64,000 nt of DNA from Pseudomonas bijieensis. GTDB taxonomy: Bacteria > Pseudomonadota > Gammaproteobacteria > Pseudomonadales > Pseudomonadaceae. This document shows, one piece after another, positions 27,836 through 37,731 of the stretch. Positions within the stretch are counted from its first letter, which is position 1. Every line of letters starts with the position of its first letter. The notes beneath the pieces were generated by a model. The model saw only the letters and a list, made by a program, of their open reading frames with translations, was not told the origin of the DNA and did no database searches. The stretch lies in NCBI RefSeq assembly GCF_013347965.1, contig NZ_CP048810.1, positions 1,550,001 to 1,614,000 of the forward strand, given 5' to 3'. The position numbers and the translations under genes were made by a program.

Positions 27836-29209
27836 ATGACTCAAAGACATGTAATCAACGCCTCGGTAAGCCCCAAGGGCAGCCTGGAGACCTTGTCCCA
27901 GCGCGAAGTCCAGCAACTGAGCGAAGCCGGTTCCGGCAGTATCTATACCCTCTTCCGCCAGTGCGCCCTGGCCATCCTCAACACTGGCGCCCATGTTGAT
28001 AACGCCAAGACCATCCTGGAAGCCTACAAGGACTTCGAGATCCGTATTCACCAGCAGGACCGCGGTGTGCGCCTGGAGCTGCTGAACGCGCCAGCCGATG
28101 CGTTCGTCGACGGCGAGATGATCGCCAGCACCCGCGAGATGCTCTTCAGCGCCCTGCGCGACATCGTCTACACCGAGAACGAACTGGACAGCCAGCGCAT
28201 CGACCTGAGCTCGTCCCAGGGCATCAGCGACTACGTGTTCCACCTGTTGCGCAACGCCCGCACCTTGCGCCCTGGCGTGGAGCCGAAAATCGTCGTGTGC
28301 TGGGGCGGTCACTCGATCAACACCGAAGAATACAAATACACCAAGAAAGTCGGCCACGAACTGGGCTTGCGCAGCCTGGACATCTGCACCGGTTGCGGCC
28401 CCGGCGTGATGAAAGGCCCGATGAAAGGCGCCACCATCGCCCACGCCAAGCAACGCATCCATGGCGGTCGCTACCTGGGCCTGACGGAGCCGGGCATCAT
28501 CGCGGCCGAAGCGCCGAACCCGATCGTCAATGAGCTGGTGATCCTGCCGGACATCGAGAAGCGCCTGGAAGCCTTCGTGCGCGTCGGCCACGGCATCATC
28601 ATCTTTCCGGGCGGTGCCGGTACGGCGGAGGAATTCCTCTACCTGCTGGGCATCCTGATGCACCCGGCCAACCAGGACCTGCCCTTCCCGGTGGTCCTCA
28701 CCGGGCCGAAAAGCGCCGCGCCGTACCTCGACCAGTTGCATGCGTTTGTCGGTGCGACCCTGGGCGAGGCGGCGCAGAAGCACTACCAGATCATCATCGA
28801 CGACCCGGCCGAAGTGGCACGGCAGATGACCCAGGGGCTCAAGGAGGTCAAGCAGTTCCGCCGCGAACGCAACGACGCCTTCCACTTCAACTGGCTGCTG
28901 AAGATCGACGAAGGTTTCCAGCGCCCGTTCGACCCGACCCACGCCAACATGGCCAGCCTGGGCCTGAGCCGCGACCTGCCCGCCCACGAACTGGCGGCCA
29001 ACCTGCGCCGGGCGTTTTCGGGCATCGTGGCGGGTAACGTCAAGGACAAGGGCATCCGCCTGATCGAAGAACATGGCCCTTACGAGATCCACGGCGACGC
29101 CGCCATCATGGAACCCCTCGACCGCCTGCTCCAGGCCTTCGTCGCCCAGCACCGCATGAAACTGCCGGGCGGCGCGGCGTATGTGCCGTGCTATCGCGTG
29201 GTGACCTGA
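27836..29209 (+). CDS. ppnN: PpnN nucleotide 5'-monophosphate nucleosidase
   Basis: A 457-residue LOG-family enzyme that hydrolyses purine and pyrimidine monophosphates to base and ribose-5-phosphate. The central Rossmann-like domain has VVCWGGHSI, CTGCGPGVMKGPMKGA and the PGGxGTxxE motif FPGGAGTAEEFLYL. Flanking N- and C-terminal domains, as in E. coli YgdH/PpnN, are known to bind (p)ppGpp and tune activity in the stringent response. AAGGAAAGCTGA places the ribosome site at the ATG. Monocistronic, followed by a REP pair. Confidence 0.94.
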   Translation: MTQRHVINASVSPKGSLETLSQREVQQLSEAGSGSIYTLFRQCALAILNTGAHVDNAKTILEAYKDFEIRIHQQDRGVRLELLNAPADAFVDGEMIASTREMLFSALRDIVYTENELDSQRIDLSSSQGISDYVFHLLRNARTLRPGVEPKIVVCWGGHSINTEEYKYTKKVGHELGLRSLDICTGCGPGVMKGPMKGATIAHAKQRIHGGRYLGLTEPGIIAAEAPNPIVNELVILPDIEKRLEAFVRVGHGIIIFPGGAGTAEEFLYLLGILMHPANQDLPFPVVLTGPKSAAPYLDQLHAFVGATLGEAAQKHYQIIIDDPAEVARQMTQGLKEVKQFRRERNDAFHFNWLLKIDEGFQRPFDPTHANMASLGLSRDLPAHELAANLRRAFSGIVAGNVKDKGIRLIEEHGPYEIHGDAAIMEPLDRLLQAFVAQHRMKLPGGAAYVPCYRVVT

Positions 29210-29230
29210 GCCGCAAAGTCCTCGCTCCCC

Positions 29231-29322
29231 CTGTGGGAGCGAGCCTGCTCGCGAAGGCGTCGGCACATCCAATATTGATGCAAGCTGACCCACCGCTATC
29301 GCGAGCAGGCTCGCTCCCACAG
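29231..29322. repeat. REP-like inverted pair
   Basis: REP doublet (core GTGGGAGCGAGCCTGCTCGC and inverse) between the convergent ppnN and HAD genes. Confidence 0.9.
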
Positions 29323-29335
29323 AGGACTTGTGCGG

Positions 29336-29983
29336 TTACTGAATCCGTATCAGGCCGGCTTCATTCATCTCAACAGCAAGCCCAAGGTAATCCTTGATCT
29401 GCGGATGGTGGGTGACCACCGGGTGCGTATGGGTCGCCGTCACCACCATCACGTCGGCCCCTGATGCCTCGCCAGCGCGGATGCCGGCATCTGCGTCTTC
29501 AAAGACCAGACATTCCTGCGACGCCACTTGCAAGCGCTCTGCGGCCAGTCGATAGCAGGCCGGGTTGGGCTTGCCATCGTTGACATCTTCGGAAGTGACC
29601 ATCACCAAGGGGCGTGGAATCCCGGCGGCGTCCATGCGCCGCAAGGCCAGTGCCATCGGCGCCGAGGTGACAATCGCCCATTGGCTAGGCGGCAGGCCTT
29701 TCAGAAACGCAGCCGCACCGGCCACTTGCACCACGCCTTCGACATCCTCGATTTCCTCCCGGGTAATCTGCTCAGCCTCGGCCTGGGCATCCACCCCCGG
29801 CAGATGCTGGCGGGCGATGGTGTCGATGGCGCGCACGCCATGGATCGTCGGCAGGAACGTCGCCACGTCCACGCCGTGGCGCAGGGCCCAGCGTGTCCAG
29901 ATGCGCTCGGCGGCGGCGATGGAATTGAGCAGGGTGCCGTCCATGTCGAAGAGGAAGGCGCGGTAGGAACGGTGGTCTGGCAT
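29336..29983 (-). CDS. HAD-superfamily sugar-phosphate phosphatase
   Basis: A 215-residue HAD-IA hydrolase. Motif I is FLFDMDGTLLNS (Asp13 nucleophile, Asp15 acid), motif II the Ser in AIVTSAPM, motif III the Lys in DVNDGKPNPACY, motif IV EDADAGIRAG. A C1-type helical cap (about 20-80) places it with the YfbT/HxpB-like sugar or hexitol phosphatases. ATG 29983 is used because the upstream extension has no homology pattern. TCATTGAGGATCCG precedes it. Single gene. Confidence 0.88.
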   Translation of the reverse strand: MPDHRSYRAFLFDMDGTLLNSIAAAERIWTRWALRHGVDVATFLPTIHGVRAIDTIARQHLPGVDAQAEAEQITREEIEDVEGVVQVAGAAAFLKGLPPSQWAIVTSAPMALALRRMDAAGIPRPLVMVTSEDVNDGKPNPACYRLAAERLQVASQECLVFEDADAGIRAGEASGADVMVVTATHTHPVVTHHPQIKDYLGLAVEMNEAGLIRIQ

Positions 29984-30056
29984 CGGATCCTCAATGATGA
30001 AGGGGTGGATAACAGCCACTGTAACATCGCCAGGCACCGAACCTGTGAGCAGAGCC

Positions 30057-30150
30057 TGTGGGAGCAAAGCTTGCTCGCGATAGCGGTTTCAAAGCCCATG
30101 GGGGGCGTTGTATGTGACGACGTCATCGCGAGCAAGCTTTGCTCCCACAG
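30057..30150. repeat. REP-like inverted pair
   Basis: REP doublet with core TGTGGGAGCAAAGCTTGCTC and its inverse, between a HAD hydrolase and a MATE transporter. Confidence 0.9.
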
Positions 30151-30192
30151 GTTCGCACACAGGGCGTTTGTGTTGTTTTACAAAACGGCGAT

Positions 30193-31539
30193 CTAAACGA
30201 GGCGCTCGATCGGCTGATGCTGCCACACCAGCTTGTAATACAGCGTCTGCAACAACAGCATGCCCAGGTAAGCCACCGGGAACGCCATCCACACCCCTTG
30301 CAGCCCGAAGTGAGCGTCCAACAGGTACGCCGCTGGCACCTGCACACCGACAATGCAGAAGATCGAGATGGCGACCGGCACCAGCACCGTGCCGCTGGCC
30401 CGCATGATGCCGCCGACAATCGCCTGGAAGCCGAACACCAGCAAGCTCCAGAGCATGATATGCAGCAAGTGTTCGGCCTGGACCCGGGCCGCCGGGTCGG
30501 TGATGAACAGCCCCAGCAGCCAGTGGGACAGCAGATAGCCCAGCAGCACCAGTCCACCGGTGAGCCAGAGGTTGAATACAAGCCCCATGCGCAGGATCGG
30601 CCCCAGGCGCTCCAGGCGTCCGGCACCGATGGCCTGGGCGCCGAGGATCGAGGCGGTGATGGCAATCGACAGCGCCGGAAACTGCACATAGTTGACGATC
30701 TGCGTCACCGCGCCGTAAGCCGCCGTGGCCTGGGAACCGTGGCGGTTGACCAGCGCCAGGATCACCAGCTCCGACAACGAAATCACCACCATCTGCAACC
30801 CCGTGGGCAGGCCGATGCGCAGCACCTTGCCAAGGATGTCCATGTCCAGGCGCATCGCCGCGAACAACGCACGGTCCGGTGCCAAGGCGTGCGCGCGACG
30901 GTTCAGGCGCCACGCCAGCATCAGCATCGCCGACGTCGTCCCCGCCAGCCCCGCCAACGCCGCGCTCTGGATGCCCATCTGCGGCAGCCCCAGCCAGCCG
31001 CGAATCAACGCTGGCGTCAGGATCAACCCGACACTGGTGGACACCAGCAACGCCAACATCGGTGACACCGTATCGCTCACCCCGCGCAGCAGTTGGGTGA
31101 ACAGCACAAAGACCAGCAACATCGGCAGGATCCACAGCATCACCCGAGCATAGGAAACGGCGTCCTCCAGCACATCGGCCGGCGTGCCGAGCCCTTGCAA
31201 CGCCTGGCGCGCAAAGACGCTGCCCAGCACCGCCGCCACCAGGCCGATGATCGCCCCCAGCAACAAGGTCGAACCAGCAATCGCCTTCACCGTGCCGGTT
31301 TCGCCGGCGCCATAGGCCTGCCCGATCAGTACCCCCGCCCCCGCGCCCAGGCCGATCACCAGAGCGATGAAGAAAAACACGATGGGAAACATGCCCGACA
31401 CCGACGCCAAGGCCTGGGTGCCAAGCATCTGGCCGATGTAGATGCTGTTGAATGTGCCGGACATGGACTGCAGGAAGTTGGACAGAACCATGGGGATCAG
31501 GAACAGGAGATAGGTTTTCCAGAGGGGCTGGGTGGGCAT
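30193..31539 (-). CDS. MATE-family efflux transporter
   Basis: A 448-residue inner-membrane protein with about twelve helices and two MATE repeats. Typical segments are LIPMVLSNFLQSMSGTFNSIYIGQMLG at the N-terminus and GIMRASGTVLVPVAISIFC in the second half. It should export organic cations or drugs with Na+ or H+ exchange; the substrate is unknown. I set the start at ATG 31539 (MPTQPLWKTY), though a TTG at 31608 would add 23 residues and neither has a strong ribosome site. Single gene. Confidence 0.88.
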   Translation of the reverse strand: MPTQPLWKTYLLFLIPMVLSNFLQSMSGTFNSIYIGQMLGTQALASVSGMFPIVFFFIALVIGLGAGAGVLIGQAYGAGETGTVKAIAGSTLLLGAIIGLVAAVLGSVFARQALQGLGTPADVLEDAVSYARVMLWILPMLLVFVLFTQLLRGVSDTVSPMLALLVSTSVGLILTPALIRGWLGLPQMGIQSAALAGLAGTTSAMLMLAWRLNRRAHALAPDRALFAAMRLDMDILGKVLRIGLPTGLQMVVISLSELVILALVNRHGSQATAAYGAVTQIVNYVQFPALSIAITASILGAQAIGAGRLERLGPILRMGLVFNLWLTGGLVLLGYLLSHWLLGLFITDPAARVQAEHLLHIMLWSLLVFGFQAIVGGIMRASGTVLVPVAISIFCIVGVQVPAAYLLDAHFGLQGVWMAFPVAYLGMLLLQTLYYKLVWQHQPIERLV

Positions 31540-31630
31540 GAGGGCTCTGATGGCAGGTTCGAAATCCAATGCGGGGTAATTTAGCTCAATCCATTGAGTC
31601 TGTTTCAAAGAATCAACTGGAGAACACTCT

Positions 31631-31763
31631 TGTGGCGAGGGGATTTATCCCCGCTGGGTTGCGAAGCGACCCCAAACCCGACACCTCGCTATGACAGATG
31701 GATTGCGCTCATCTTGCAGGGGGGCTGCTTCGCACCCCAACGGGGATAAATCCCCTCGCCACA
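31631..31763. repeat. 133-bp inverted repetitive element, type 3
   Basis: Ends TGTGGCGAGGGGATTTATCC and inverse, with inner GGTTGCGAAGCGACC. A related copy is at 40866-40995 and a decayed half copy near 49761. Together with a possible promoter this fills most of the 424-base gap between the MATE and MCP genes. Confidence 0.88.
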
Positions 31764-31963
31764 AAGTCACCCGACCTTCGTCGGGTGCATTCGACATTTT
31801 CCAGACTGCGTCTAATCTGAAGTAGCACAGTGCCACGTACTGCGTAGGTCAATGCCTACAGCAATACCGGAATCGGACAGCCGGTCTTAAAGTCCGAACG
31901 AGGGTCGCAGATAACCAGTTATTCGCAAATAACCTGTTGGCAACACTGTTCAAGGACCGAACC

Positions 31964-33181
31964 ATGACGTCGTATTCTCACGGTCATCCCCTTTCCCAAT
32001 CAAAACCACGCATCCTCTGGAGTGCTGTGCTAGTGGCCATTGCCGCGAGCATTGGCGTGCTGGCGCTCAATGGTGCGAGTGGGCAAAACATCGGTTTGAG
32101 CGTGGCGATCCTGGCCTTGGGCGTCGGTGCTGGCGTATGGGGTGCGCGTTCGCAACGCCAGCAGTTTGACAGCGCCCTGGCCGCCGCCATGGCCCACCAC
32201 GACCTGCAAGGCAGCGAGCAGCTGGCCCATAAAACCCACGCACAACTCAACGAAGTCATTCTCGGGGCCATGCCGATCTGGGCCAAGCAGGTCGAAAGCT
32301 CCCGGCAACAGACCGAAACCGCAATCGTCTCCCTGACCAGCCGCTTCACCGGCATTTCGTCACGCCTGGAAGACACCGTGCAGGCTTCGCAACTGGCCGC
32401 CGGTGAACTGGCCGGCAGCAGCAGTGGCGGCGCCGTGCAGGTACTGGCCCAGAGCGAAGGTGAACTGGTCAAGGTCATCGACTCGCTGAAAGCCACCCAG
32501 GCCAGCCGCGATGAAACCCTGGCCCAGGTGCGTAACCTGACGGCCTATACCGGCGAGCTGCGGACCATGGCCGCCGATGTCGCGGCGATTGCCGCACAGA
32601 CCAACCTGCTGGCGCTCAACGCCGCCATCGAAGCCGCCCGTGCCGGCGAAGCCGGGCGTGGCTTTGCCGTGGTGGCCGACGCCGTGCGCAGCCTGTCGAG
32701 CAAGTCCAGCGAGACCGGCCAGCAGATGTCGGCCAAGGTCGACATCATCAACACCGCCATCACCCAACTGGTCCATGCCGCGTCCAGCGGAGCCGACCAG
32801 GACAGCCATTCGGTCAGTGCCTCCGAGCAAAGCATCCAGCAGGTGCTGGAGCGCTTCAAGAGTGTCACCGGCCGGTTGGCCGACTCGGCCGACATGCTGC
32901 AGCGGGAAAGCTTCGGCATTCGCGATGAACTCACCGAAGTGCTGGTCAGCCTGCAATTCCAGGATCGGGTCAGCCAGATCCTCAGCCACGTGCGCGACAA
33001 CATCGAGGACCTGCATGTGCACCTGCATCAGGCCAGTCAGTCGCCCGACCAGGCCGTCTCCATCGATGCCCGCCAATGGCTGGCGCGCATGGAGACCACT
33101 TACGCCACCGACGAGCAACGCCGCAACCACCACGGCGACTCGAGTGCGCAACAGGTTTCACAGGAAATAACCTTCTTTTAG
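31964..33181 (+). CDS. Methyl-accepting chemotaxis-type signalling protein without a sensor domain
   Basis: A 405-residue protein that opens the chemosensory operon. Two adjacent hydrophobic segments near the N-terminus (about 17-36 and 43-60) are separated by only a few residues, so no periplasmic domain exists. The signalling tip [30 protein letters not shown] is well conserved, but the whole coiled-coil hairpin is short, there is no HAMP domain, and the tail (about 300-405) contains [24 protein letters not shown], a helix resembling a PilJ- or CheZ-like bundle. It may read membrane state or take input from another protein. CAAGGACCG precedes ATG 31964. Confidence 0.82.
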   Translation: MTSYSHGHPLSQSKPRILWSAVLVAIAASIGVLALNGASGQNIGLSVAILALGVGAGVWGARSQRQQFDSALAAAMAHHDLQGSEQLAHKTHAQLNEVILGAMPIWAKQVESSRQQTETAIVSLTSRFTGISSRLEDTVQASQLAAGELAGSSSGGAVQVLAQSEGELVKVIDSLKATQASRDETLAQVRNLTAYTGELRTMAADVAAIAAQTNLLALNAAIEAARAGEAGRGFAVVADAVRSLSSKSSETGQQMSAKVDIINTAITQLVHAASSGADQDSHSVSASEQSIQQVLERFKSVTGRLADSADMLQRESFGIRDELTEVLVSLQFQDRVSQILSHVRDNIEDLHVHLHQASQSPDQAVSIDARQWLARMETTYATDEQRRNHHGDSSAQQVSQEITFF

Positions 33182-33192
33182 GAGAGCCTTTC

Positions 33193-33561
33193 ATGGCTAA
33201 AAGTGTATTGGTTGTCGACGACTCCGCGAGCGTTCGGCAGGTGGTCGGCATCGCGTTGAAAAGTGCCGGCTATGACGTGATCGAGGCGAGCGATGGCAAG
33301 GATGCGCTGGGCAAGCTCAATGGCCAGAAAGTGCACTTGATCATCAGTGACGTGAACATGCCCAACATGGACGGCATCACCTTCGTCAAGGAGGTCAAGA
33401 AGCTGGCCAGCTACAAGTTCACGCCAATCATCATGCTGACCACCGAATCCCAGGAATCGAAGAAACAGGAAGGCCAGGCCGCCGGGGCCAAGGCCTGGGT
33501 GGTCAAGCCGTTCCAGCCGGCGCAGATGCTGGCAGCGGTATCCAAGCTGATTCTTCCCTGA
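33193..33561 (+). CDS. cheY: CheY-like single-domain response regulator
   Basis: A 122-residue receiver domain: acidic pair VVDDSAS, phospho-acceptor Asp53 in HLIISDVNMPNMDG, Thr in IIMLTTES and Lys in AWVVKPFQPA. AGGAGAGCC sits before ATG 33193, 11 bases after the upstream gene. It is the output or phosphate-sink partner of the operon's CheA. Pseudomonas has another CheY for flagellar motors, so this one may serve a different target. Confidence 0.93.
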   Translation: MAKSVLVVDDSASVRQVVGIALKSAGYDVIEASDGKDALGKLNGQKVHLIISDVNMPNMDGITFVKEVKKLASYKFTPIIMLTTESQESKKQEGQAAGAKAWVVKPFQPAQMLAAVSKLILP

Positions 33562-33576
33562 TGACCGGAGGCTCCA

Positions 33577-33861
33577 ATGCCGTTGCACTACGAAACACAG
33601 GATGACACCGCCCAGGTGCACATCGACGGCGAGCTGACGATCTACACCGCCGCCGACCTGGCCGCGCAATGGTTACCGCACCTGGGCGCAACACCGCGAA
33701 TGGCCCTCGATCTGTCGCAGATCACCGAGATGGACGGGGCCGGCCTGCAACTACTGCTGATGGTGCAGCGCGAGGCGTCCCGGGCCGGGACCCAGCTGAC
33801 ACTGACCGGCCAAAGCAAGGCCGTTACGCAAACACTTGCCCTGTGCAACCTGGTTGCCTAG
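33577..33861 (+). CDS. STAS-domain protein of the chemosensory operon
   Basis: A 94-residue STAS (anti-anti-sigma-like) domain lying between cheY and cheA. The fold signature VHIDGELTIYTAADLAAQWL and LDLSQITEMDGAGLQLLLM is clear. In phospho-regulated STAS proteins such as SpoIIAA the residue after the conserved Asp is Ser or Thr; here it is Gly54 (Met-Asp-Gly-Ala-Gly), so classical phosphorylation there is not possible. GGAGGCTCCA precedes the ATG. STAS genes occur in several alternative che clusters, function untested. Confidence 0.88.
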   Translation: MPLHYETQDDTAQVHIDGELTIYTAADLAAQWLPHLGATPRMALDLSQITEMDGAGLQLLLMVQREASRAGTQLTLTGQSKAVTQTLALCNLVA

Positions 33862-33891
33862 GGCTGCAATACGTCGGACACGACAAAGGAT

Positions 33892-36000
33892 ATGAGCGTG
33901 AGCATCAATCTGGATCAGGCACAGCAGACCTTCATCGTCGAGGCACGGGAACAGTTGCAAGCGATGGAAGAGTCGCTGCTGCAACTGGAAACCGACCCCG
34001 GCGACGACGATGCCATCGGCGCGATCTTTCGGGCGGCCCACACCATCAAGGGCTCGGCCGGGCTGTTCGGCCTGGAACCGATCGTCAGCTTCACCCACAT
34101 CGTCGAAGACGTGCTCGATCGCCTGCGCAACGGCAGCGTCGAGGTGGACGCCGGCCTGATCGCGGTGCTGCTCAAGTCCAGCGATCACATGCTGGAACTG
34201 ATCAACGTGGCCGCCAACCAGGGTGGAGCGCTGCCGCCACCGGCCCTGCAGCGGGAAGTGGAACTGTGCCAGATCCTGCAGGAGTACCAGGCGCCCTCGC
34301 CCGCTGCGGCCCCGACGCCTGCCCATGAAACCGCGACCAGCGAACCCGGCGAAACACGGCTCTGGCACATTTCCCTGCGCTTCGGCCACGACGTGTTCCG
34401 CAACGGCATGGACCCGCTGTCATTCCTGCGTTATCTGCAAACCCTGGGTGAAATCGTCGACATCGTCACCTTGACCGACGCCCTGCCCGCCGCCGACGCC
34501 TGGGACGCCGAGTCCTGCTACCTGGGCTTCGACATCGAGTTTCGCTCCGCCGCCAGCCATGGGGCGATCAACGAAGTGTTCGACTTCGTCCGGGAAGACT
34601 GCGTGATCGAGATCGTTGCCCTGGATGACGACGTCGCCCCCCAAGCCAACACTGGCATGGTGACCACATCGCCGGAACCGGCCGAGGAAACCACCGCGTT
34701 GGTCGCCACCGGCGAGTTGCTGTCCGACCAGCGCAAGACGCCGCGCATGCCCGCCCAGATCGCCACCGACAAACAGGCGGTGACCAGCGACAGCAAGGCC
34801 AAGGACGGCACCTATGTACGGGTCAATGCCGACAAGCTCGACGAGCTGATCAACCTGGTGGGGGAACTGGTCATCGCCAGCGCCGGCGCCAGCCTGCTGG
34901 CCCGCACCTGCCACAACGACCCGTTGCAGGAAGCCACCTCATCCGTGTCCGGGCTGGTGGAAGAAATTCTCGACGGCGCCCTGCGCCTGCGCATGATCCC
35001 CATCGGCGAAACCTTCAACCGTTTCCGTCGGGTGGTGCGCGATGTCAGTCAGGAACTGGGCAAGGACATCGACCTGATCATCAGCGGTGCGGAGACCGAG
35101 CTGGACAAGACCGTGGTGGAAAAAATCGGCGACCCGCTCATGCACCTGCTGCGCAACGCCATGGACCACGGCATCGAAACCGCCGAGGCGCGGCGGGCGG
35201 CGGGCAAACCGGCCAAGGGGCATTTGCACCTCAACGCCTATCACGACTCGGGCAGTATCGTGCTGGAGATCGCCGACGACGGTGCCGGCCTGAACCGCGA
35301 CCGGATCCTTGAAAAAGCCCAGGAGCGTGGCCTGGTGACGCCCGGGGCCAGCCCCACCGACCAGGAAATCTACAACCTGATCTTCGAGCCCGGCTTCTCC
35401 ACCGCCCAGGCCGTGACCAACCTTTCGGGGCGCGGCGTGGGCATGGACGTGGTCAAGCGCAACATCACCCTGCTACGCGGCACCGTCGACCTGGACAGCC
35501 AACCTGGCAAGGGCACCGTGGTGCGCATCCGCCTGCCGCTGACCCTGGCGATCATCAACGGTTTTCTGGTGGGCATCGGTCAGTCGACCTACGTCATTCC
35601 GCTGGACATGGTCCAGGAATGCATCGAGCTGAGCGAAGACGATGGACTCGCCAGCCGCGAACAAGGCTACCTCGACCTGCGCGGCGAGGTGTTGCCGCTG
35701 GTTTACCTGCGCGATCACTTCAGCCATGAAGGCCCGGCCGCGCGCCGGCAGAACGTGGTGGTGGTGCGCTACGCCGAACTCAAGGCCGGGCTGGTGGTGG
35801 ATGACTTGCTGGGTGAATTCCAGACCGTGATCAAGCCGCTGGGCAAGCTGTTCGGCGCCCTTCGCGGCATCAGCGGCTCGACCATCCTGGGCAGCGGCGC
35901 CGTGGCGTTGATTCTCGACGTGCCGGCGCTGCTCACCCAGATCGCCCAAGTGGAAAACCGCTACACCCCAACTCAATTACAACAAGCCAACGCTCGCTGA
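33892..36000 (+). CDS. cheA: Chemotaxis histidine kinase CheA
   Basis: A 702-residue hybrid-free CheA. Hpt domain (about 1-110) with phospho-acceptor His50 in FRAAHTIKGSAG; a linker and P2-like region (about 150-250) with ISLRFGHDVFRNGMDP; dimerisation helices near VRVNADKLDELINLVGELV; HATPase domain with N box DPLMHLLRNAMDHGIE, G1 IADDGAGL and G2 LSGRGVGMDVVKRN; and C-terminal CheW-like domain (about 555-690). AAAGGAT lies just before the ATG. It phosphorylates the operon's CheY and CheB. No receiver domain is fused. Confidence 0.96.
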   Translation: MSVSINLDQAQQTFIVEAREQLQAMEESLLQLETDPGDDDAIGAIFRAAHTIKGSAGLFGLEPIVSFTHIVEDVLDRLRNGSVEVDAGLIAVLLKSSDHMLELINVAANQGGALPPPALQREVELCQILQEYQAPSPAAAPTPAHETATSEPGETRLWHISLRFGHDVFRNGMDPLSFLRYLQTLGEIVDIVTLTDALPAADAWDAESCYLGFDIEFRSAASHGAINEVFDFVREDCVIEIVALDDDVAPQANTGMVTTSPEPAEETTALVATGELLSDQRKTPRMPAQIATDKQAVTSDSKAKDGTYVRVNADKLDELINLVGELVIASAGASLLARTCHNDPLQEATSSVSGLVEEILDGALRLRMIPIGETFNRFRRVVRDVSQELGKDIDLIISGAETELDKTVVEKIGDPLMHLLRNAMDHGIETAEARRAAGKPAKGHLHLNAYHDSGSIVLEIADDGAGLNRDRILEKAQERGLVTPGASPTDQEIYNLIFEPGFSTAQAVTNLSGRGVGMDVVKRNITLLRGTVDLDSQPGKGTVVRIRLPLTLAIINGFLVGIGQSTYVIPLDMVQECIELSEDDGLASREQGYLDLRGEVLPLVYLRDHFSHEGPAARRQNVVVVRYAELKAGLVVDDLLGEFQTVIKPLGKLFGALRGISGSTILGSGAVALILDVPALLTQIAQVENRYTPTQLQQANAR

Positions 36001-36033
36001 CGCTTTAGCAATTCCATGGAGAGGTACTTCCCA

Positions 36034-37692
36034 ATGAAATGGTTCTACGACCTGAGAATCGCCACCAAACTGATCACTTCATTTCTTGTGGTGCTGGCGC
36101 TGACAGCCGTCATGGGAGTGTTCTCGATTATCCAACTGGGCCAGGTGAACGACACCGCCCTTGAAATCCGCGAAAACTGGATGCCCTCCATGCGCGCGGC
36201 CTCGGGCATGCGCTTCTTTGGCGCAAGCTACCGCCTCAAGGAAAATCGCCACATTACCGCCGACTCCGAGCCGGAGCGCGCGACCCTTGAACAGGAAGCC
36301 GACGAAGCCAAAAAGGCATTCGAAACTCGCTTGGCGACGTATGAAAAGCTGTTGTCCAACGCCGAAGACCGCCGGCTGTTCGAAACCACCCGCAACGACT
36401 GGAACGCTTACCTGACCATCAGCAAAGACCTGCTCGCGCTGTCTCGGCAAAACCTGACCGAGCAGGCCCACGCGCTGCTCAAGGGCGAGTCGAAGCGTCA
36501 GTTCGACCTGGTGACCTCCGACTTGCAAAAACTGGTGGAACTCAATGACGCCGGTGCGGGCGCCGCCAGCGAGAAAGGCACCGCACTGTATGAAAAAGCG
36601 CGCCTGTCGATCATCGTGGTACTGGTTGCCGCCTTGCTGGCGGGCCTGGGCCTGGCGCTGTTCATCTCGCGCATCATCTCCCGCCCATTGAGACAGGCCG
36701 CAACCGTCGCCGAGCAATTGGCCGAAGGCAACCTGAACGCGAAAATCGAAGGCGGCTCCAAGGACGAAACCGGCATGGTGCTCAACGCCATGCAGAACAT
36801 GGTCGGCAAGCTCTCGCACATCATCGGTGAAGTGCGCAACGCCGCGGATAACCTGGCCAGTGCTTCGGAACAAGTCAGCGCCACTGCGCAATCCATGAGC
36901 CAGGCCACCAGCGAACAAGCGGCCAGCGTCGAGGAAACCAGTGCGTCCATCGAGCAGATGAGCGCCAGCATCAACCAGAACACCGAGAACGCCAAAGTCA
37001 CCGACGGCATGGCCAGCAAGGCTGCCAAGGAAGCCACCGACGGCGGCGAATCGGTGCAGCAGACCGTGGTGGCGATGAAAAAAATCGCCCAGCGCATCAG
37101 CATCATCGACGACATCGCCTACCAGACCAACTTGCTGGCGCTCAACGCGGCCATCGAAGCGGCCCGCGCCGGCGAACACGGCAAAGGCTTCGCCGTCGTC
37201 GCCGCTGAAGTGCGCAAACTGGCCGAACGCAGCCAGGTCGCGGCCCAGGAAATCGGCGAGCTGTCGTCCAGCAGCGTCGATATGGCGGAAAAGGCCGGGA
37301 ACCTGCTCAACGAGATGGTCCCTTCGATCAACAAGACGTCGGACCTGGTGCAGGAAATCAGCGCCGCCTCCGAAGAACAGGCCGCTGGCGTGGCGCAGAT
37401 CAACACCGCCATGACCCAACTCAACCAGGTGACCCAGCAAAACGCCTCCAGCAGCGAAGAACTGGCCGCCACCGCCGAGGAAATGAGCAGCCAGGCCGAA
37501 CAGCTGCAACAGGCCATGAGCTTCTTCACCCTGGACACGCCGCCGAAATCGGCCAGCCAGCCCTTGAAGGTGGACAACACGCCGGGGCCGTCCAACCGCA
37601 AGCCGGCTCGAGCTGCCGTGCCTGCGCTCCCCAAGGCCTTTGCCTACAGCATGGCCAGCGCTCCGGACGAATCCGAATTCACCCGGTTCTGA
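36034..37692 (+). CDS. Methyl-accepting chemotaxis protein (4HB sensor, HAMP)
   Basis: A 552-residue classical transmembrane chemoreceptor. First helix about 11-31, a periplasmic four-helix-bundle domain of about 160 residues (starts [18 protein letters not shown]), second helix near [24 protein letters not shown] (about 212-265), and an MA domain with tip [36 protein letters not shown] 36034 is chosen because GGAGAGG lies nine bases before it; the earlier ATG at 36016 overlaps that site. The protein ends in a long linker and EFTRF, resembling the xWxxF pentapeptide that tethers CheR/CheB. It is the likely ligand receptor of the operon. Confidence 0.93.
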   Translation: MKWFYDLRIATKLITSFLVVLALTAVMGVFSIIQLGQVNDTALEIRENWMPSMRAASGMRFFGASYRLKENRHITADSEPERATLEQEADEAKKAFETRLATYEKLLSNAEDRRLFETTRNDWNAYLTISKDLLALSRQNLTEQAHALLKGESKRQFDLVTSDLQKLVELNDAGAGAASEKGTALYEKARLSIIVVLVAALLAGLGLALFISRIISRPLRQAATVAEQLAEGNLNAKIEGGSKDETGMVLNAMQNMVGKLSHIIGEVRNAADNLASASEQVSATAQSMSQATSEQAASVEETSASIEQMSASINQNTENAKVTDGMASKAAKEATDGGESVQQTVVAMKKIAQRISIIDDIAYQTNLLALNAAIEAARAGEHGKGFAVVAAEVRKLAERSQVAAQEIGELSSSSVDMAEKAGNLLNEMVPSINKTSDLVQEISAASEEQAAGVAQINTAMTQLNQVTQQNASSSEELAATAEEMSSQAEQLQQAMSFFTLDTPPKSASQPLKVDNTPGPSNRKPARAAVPALPKAFAYSMASAPDESEFTRF

Positions 37693-37731
37693 CGGTCCGT
37701 TCCCACAGGCTCGCTTAAAGGAGATAAAGGC

